This document shows positions 15,369 to 19,289 of a stretch of 19,289 nt of DNA, one piece after another. Position numbers and translations under genes: made by a program. The notes beneath the pieces were generated by a model. It was not told the origin of the DNA and did no database searches. It worked only from the letters and a program-made list of their open reading frames with translations. The DNA lies in assembly GCA_043756665.1 (NCBI GenBank), contig JAYUQR010000151.1, forward strand, positions 1-19,289, in the 5' to 3' direction. The stretch's first letter is position 1. The number at the start of each line of letters is the position of its first letter. This stretch comes from STC-74 sp043756665. GTDB taxonomy: Bacteria > Patescibacteriota > Gracilibacteria > BD1-5 > UBA2023.

Positions 15369-15641
15369 TTATTTACGGTTGTTGTTCTGCGGAGGACGCT
15401 GTGGAGCATTGGCATTCGGCTTTCGGAAGACGATACGACCACGAGTGAGATCATAGGGAGTGAGCTCAACCACGACAGTATCACCAGGGATGAGACGGAT
15501 GAGATTTTTCTGCATTTTTCCACTCACATACGCCCTGATCACCATGTTCGAGAAGGCTTCTGGAAGCTGAACCTCGAATATAGCACCTGGAAGTGCCTTG
15601 AGCACTTTCCCTTCGACTTCGATTTTATCATCTTTTGGCAT
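15369..15641 (-). CDS. infA: Translation initiation factor IF-1
   Basis: A 90-residue protein with the OB-fold signatures KIEVEGKVLKALPGAIFEVQL, VIRAYVSGKMQKNLIRLIPGD, VVVELTPYDLTRGRIVFR. It blocks the 30S A site during initiation. The family is normally about 72 residues; here an asparagine/proline-rich tail (KPNANAPQRPPQNNNRK) is added. The start is the ATG before PKDDKIE; an upstream in-frame ATG would add a non-conserved segment beyond the promoter. No TGA codon; stop TAA. First gene of the ribosomal operon. Confidence 0.97.
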   Translation of the reverse strand: MPKDDKIEVEGKVLKALPGAIFEVQLPEAFSNMVIRAYVSGKMQKNLIRLIPGDTVVVELTPYDLTRGRIVFRKPNANAPQRPPQNNNRK

Positions 15642-15684
15642 AAGGATCGAATAGACTAACGTGAACGTACAAAAAAGCTCGTGT

Positions 15685-15712
15685 AGTATATAAAATTGGG
15701 ATGATAATGCAA
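15685..15712 (-). promoter_or_regulatory. Promoter of the infA ribosomal operon
   Basis: TTGCAT (15707-15712), 16-base spacer, TATACT (15685-15690) on the minus strand. The predicted leader is about 37 bases. Confidence 0.6.
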
Positions 15713-15844
15713 ATGATTTTCGAAAAAACGCTTGCTTCCGAGTACAGAAGCGACAGAACAGTATACATGAGGGATGGTAGTGAGTCAATTTTGTAGTCAG
15801 CGATAGTTTGATTCGGATGGATTGCAGAGAGGGTAAAGTACCCC

Positions 15845-16969
15845 CTAGAGGAATGTCATAAAATTCTCTCTCGTCACGGGCAGGACTGTTTCGAGTGGAG
15901 CGGTATTTGGCATGGGGATCGTGGATCTATCATATTTCCACTTCATGTCATATCCTGAGATGTGTCCATCTTTTTCGAGGATGAGATCGATCTCTGAGCC
16001 AGAATATGCTCGCCAAAACGAGAGATCCTCATGGCTTCGTGCTACCTGTACCTTTTTCGCGTATTCACTGATAAAAAAATTCTCAAAGAGTGCTCCGAGA
16101 TCAGGGCGTAATTCAAGAGATTCGAAATTATTGATCAGGGCATTGCGCACTCATGTATCCCAGAAGTATATTTTTCGCATTTTCTTGATCCCTGATCGCT
16201 TATTCCCACTATACGGCGGGAGTCTGAATATGATAAATGCCTTCTCGAGGATATCAACATAGTTTTCTATCGTCGCGATGCTCATGCCAAAATCCTTGGC
16301 AATACTGCCATACGATACCTCACTGCCGATCTGATAAGCGAGCACCTTGAGGAGCTTCATAAGGGTCTCTGACTTTCGGATCCCTGAGAATATGAGTACA
16401 TCCTTCAGTGTATAGTCCTCTGCAATCCGTGTGATAGCGTCTCTCGGGGTCTCTCCCACTGCAGGAAAGAGTGATTCTGGATAGGAACCATAGAGAATCC
16501 GGTCTTCGAGAGAATACCGTTCTACATACTGGGCTCAATAGTGATCTCGCAGTTCGGTATAGAGAAATGGAAACAGGTGGAAGTCTCGATGTCGACCAGT
16601 CAGTGGCTCGATGATCCGACTCTGGAGATCGAAACTCGATGATCCAGTAACAACGATCTGTATCTCTGGATGAGCATCATGGAGGATCTTCAGGGAACGG
16701 CCGACTCACTCGACGATCTGTGCCTCATCGAATATGACAAAATCAGCTCATCCAAGCAGAGTCATGATACGAGGGAGATCGCAGGACGAGAGGATTTCTC
16801 GCACCTGAGATTGTTCACACTGGAAATATCTCCCATTCGGGAAGTCTCAGAGAAATGATCGTACAAAAGTCGTTTTTCCAACCTGTCTCGGACCATAGAC
16901 GATAAGTATCTTCCCACTCCCAAGTGCGGAACGAAAGTCTCCTGTGATGGATCTCTGGATATATTCCAT
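15845..16969 (-). CDS. AAA ATPase with C-terminal DUF4143 domain (second copy)
   Basis: A 374-residue protein with five TGA-glycines and a TAG stop. P-loop GPRQVGKT (26-33), Walker B FVIFDEAQ (DE at 81-82), sensor VTGSSSFDL, a winged-helix-like region (SYGSIAKDFGMSIATIENYV, LEKAFIIFRLPPYSGN) and a C-terminal DUF4143 part ending in a nuclease-like SGSEIDLILEKDG...YDMKW. It is shorter than, and only distantly similar to, the copy at 6890, so the two are not recent duplicates. Role unknown; such proteins are common in CPR and archaeal genomes. It is divergent from the large unknown gene, sharing a 195-base spacer with two inverted repeats. Confidence 0.92.
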
Positions 16970-17001
16970 AAAAAATAGAGATAATAAGTCAATTCTATTT
17001 T

Positions 17002-17021
17002 AGTTTTTAATACTAAAAACT
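17002..17021. promoter_or_regulatory. Inverted repeat in a divergent promoter region
   Basis: AGTTTTTA-ATAC-TAAAAACT is a perfect 8-base inverted repeat, 33 bases upstream of the ATPase start on minus and about 90 bases upstream of the plus-strand promoter. It could be an operator for either gene; its AT content makes chance more likely. Confidence 0.35.
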
Positions 17022-17112
17022 CAAGTTAATATTTGTTTTTCTCTTTGTGTAAAAATTGTAGTCAGAGACGGCGTGAATCTGAGGGATCATGGAAGATGAA
17101 AGTGAGAAAAAG

Positions 17113-17141
17113 TTGACAGATATTATATTAGTATATATTAT
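17113..17141 (+). promoter_or_regulatory. Promoter of the large unknown gene
   Basis: A perfect TTGACA (17113-17118), 17-base spacer and TATTAT (17136-17141) in a very AT-rich stretch. The predicted leader is about 17 bases. Confidence 0.65.
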
Positions 17142-17164
17142 ATACATTAATATTATCTCTTTCT

Positions 17165-19289
17165 ATGTCCATTGGAGTATCAGACACATTAAGTAGTAGA
17201 ATAGATACTTATCGACTCCGCCCTATGGCCCCAACGAGGTTAACTCGACTAAGAGAGATTTCAAAGAGGAGAGATTATATTGTATGAGAACTGAAAAAAA
17301 GACTTCATGAAAACAAACTTTACCGATCAAATGAATCCGATCTTCTCGTTATAGTTACACGTCCGATGAAAATAGAGGTAGTACTCATGAGATCATCGAG
17401 CAGACGAGATACAGATAGTACGGAGAGTCAGGCAGGAGATCCTTATATTGGCATGGTTATTCCCGAGGAAATTGCTGAAGCAATGATGATTCTCATGATA
17501 CGATTCCCAGAGTATCGCCCTAAAGATTTAGAGTGACTCGACGATGATTGACTGATCGAATACTTTGCTAATCCTATTGTTCGATCATCCCAAACAGGAA
17601 GAGGAAATGAACCAACTTCTATACAATGGCGCCATACTATTACCTTCGTTGACCCAGCTTCCCTGCGTCAATATGGGGTTCAAGGAATACCTGATGTGAA
17701 TGATATTGTAAATCAGATTAATCGACAGTATAAAGATAATCGTATTCAATTTCAATGACTCAAGAGTCAACAATGATTGATGTCACTCACTGGTGGTATA
17801 AGCATCAATCATGAACTACATGGGACTTGCATTTTCGCACCTACAGGTATTATCTGACCAACTGGAGCTATAACACTTCAAAGAGACGATCATGGATTCA
17901 GTGTAAAAATTGGTAATAGAGAGCATCGGGCATACCTTCATACAACATTCTGATTCTCTTGATGCACTGTCTATCCTGATGGCCAATCTGCCGAACTCCT
18001 ATATGTGGCTTGAGATATTCACGAGCATTCAAATCCAGGAATTGATAAGAGTACAAATGGTGAATTAGTACTCTTTCAAAAACCATCGAGAAGGCTCCGA
18101 AAAAGAGAGGGTGCACGCAGAAAATCTAGCGAGGTCTTAAATCATAGAGAACTCCTCTCGATCGAGTGATTTGCAGTTTTCTATGCAAAGATTCGGGAAG
18201 CGAAAATTAGCAGTTTTCGTGAATACCAAGATTGGTTGTCTGTGAGGGAAAATGCATGAATCGCACGAGTATGTTTTCGACAACTTCATGATGCATGATA
18301 TCTGACTCCAAACCTTGCTACTGACTGGTCAGTGGCAGGTGGACGTATGTCAGAATCTCTCGGATTTAAACCCAATTGACTCTGGAGACTCAGGGATAAT
18401 CATTTCTCAGAATCAGAATGAGCCGAAAGAGCCCTTCTTATTAAATGAGCAGGGAATAATGTTTGATGACCAAAAAATGATACTCAATGAGAATGATGAA
18501 CCGCAAAAGGATGGAAGGCTGAAGGAATTGGTGATAATCTGTATGTTGATATGGTACAAGTGTTCTCACGCATCATTTGAGAACAAGCTGCGAATAGTAC
18601 TCTCTCAGGAAAAAGTAATGTGCATATCTATATTGCGTATCTCTTAGTACACATTCTTCGAAGAAAATATCGAAAAGATTTATGAAATCAATATGGAGGA
18701 GTCGATGTAAAGCCTGCAGAAATGCGGATAGATTGATCAGAATTGGGAGGTATAATATCAATACTAAAATCAAATCTAAAATCTGCCCAAGGTGGACAAC
18801 CTATCACACCAGTTGATTCACATTGAGAATTCGAGTGATTTATCGATACTGAATTTCTTGCACTTGTGAGTAGGGAGTTAACGGGAATTAGGGAAAATGA
18901 ATTTGATGCAATATTCCGATGACTCGCATGAAAACAATGAGAGCTGAATGTTGTAGACTACCTCATGTATTGATGTTACCCGTTTCACTTTACCTGGTGA
19001 GACTTCTGAGTCCTCCCAGCAATATACTGAAAAGATAGCTTTGATTGTATTCTCTCAAAACGATCCACGTCGCACCAGCCAGATGAAGACTTTTATCGAT
19101 GACTTGATGATACGGCTAGCCTACTCAAGCCAGGAGGATATTATATCACTGATGGCATGAGAGAATCCTATTCTCGAATAATGCGCCTTGACTCAAAGAA
19201 GCTGTATACTCTTTTAAATAATCCTGATCTTAAAGTATGGATGGTAGTCGATACATATGGAGAAACAAAGTCTATAGTAATTTACCGAA
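17165..19289 (+). CDS. Large protein of unknown function with a methyltransferase-like C-terminal part, 3' end outside the window
   Basis: An open frame of 708 codons from ATG to the window edge, with 33 in-frame TGAs and no TAA or TAG. I recognise no family for residues 1-600. Visible regions: a basic N-terminus (MAPTRLTRLREISKRRDYIV), an acidic linker SSRRDTDSTESQAGD near 80, a glycine-rich beta-like part around 205-290 (SLTGGISINHELHGTCIFAP, GFSGCTVYPDG), a basic patch KPSRRLRKREGARRK near 310, and a glycine-rich low-complexity stretch (GNNVGGPKNDTQGEGGTAKG) near 430. Residues about 600-660 (YPFHFTWGDFGVLPAIYG, FDCILSK, LLKPGGYYITDG) resemble the late motifs of a class I SAM methyltransferase, a weak match. 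Codons end more often in A/T than in the neighbours. A strong promoter precedes it. Confidence 0.85.

Noticed and set aside
15831..15843. Terminator after the second ATPase gene (GGGTA/TACCC hairpin)
   Set aside because: The stem is only five pairs, lies at the stop codon and has no T-tract.
172..19289. TGA as selenocysteine or tryptophan (code 4)
   Set aside because: The TGAs align with conserved glycines, are far too many for selenocysteine, and tryptophan at P-loop or GMLP positions would be lethal.

Overview
The window reads as chromosomal DNA of a Candidate Phyla Radiation bacterium that decodes UGA as glycine (genetic code 25), as in Candidatus Gracilibacteria (BD1-5) and Absconditabacteria (SR1). 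With the standard code most genes appear broken by in-frame TGA. Read as glycine they become full length, and the TGAs fall on glycines that are nearly invariant in their families: the GMLP of uL13, the GNSLRR of RpoA, the MARIAG of uS13, the P-loop of an ATPase and the PFGG of a PIF1 helicase. I count roughly 80 such codons. All 25 complete genes end in TAA or TAG (15 and 10) and none in TGA. I cannot tell the two phyla apart from this sequence.

Layout. Positions 1-3430 hold six accessory genes: a short-chain dehydrogenase-like protein and an anchored protein on minus, then three small membrane proteins on plus, with heptamer and palindromic repeats between them. Positions 3454-8908, all minus, hold nusB, an AAA/DUF4143 ATPase, rnc (RNase III), a FemAB/GNAT-like acyltransferase and a PIF1-type helicase with a WYL-like tail. 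Positions 8909-9224 hold a small ORF on plus under a palindromic promoter, and the terminator of the next operon.

Positions 9225-15641, all minus, form a merged ribosomal super-operon: infA, rpmJ, rpsM, rpsK, rpsD, rpoA, rplQ, rplM, rpsI, rpsL, rpsG, rpmA, rpmF. A promoter lies before infA and a hairpin/T-tract terminator after rpmF. This supplies initiation factor 1, ribosomal proteins and the RNA polymerase alpha subunit. Positions 15845-16969 (minus) hold a second DUF4143-type ATPase. From 17165 to the window edge a reading frame of over 700 codons of unknown function runs on plus, with 33 TGA-glycines and more A/T-ending codons than its neighbours.

Three features stand out beyond the code change. 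First, no start codon I inspected has a Shine-Dalgarno sequence; the bases before ATG are pyrimidine-rich and predicted promoters often sit only about 20-40 bases upstream. Second, a related 80-90-base stem-loop element occurs four times, directly before rpsD, rplQ, rpsL and rpmA. Third, many spacers consist of short tandem repeats with a TTAG-like core. No rRNA, intact tRNA, CRISPR array or transposase gene was found, and no gene-free stretch exceeds about 210 bases.
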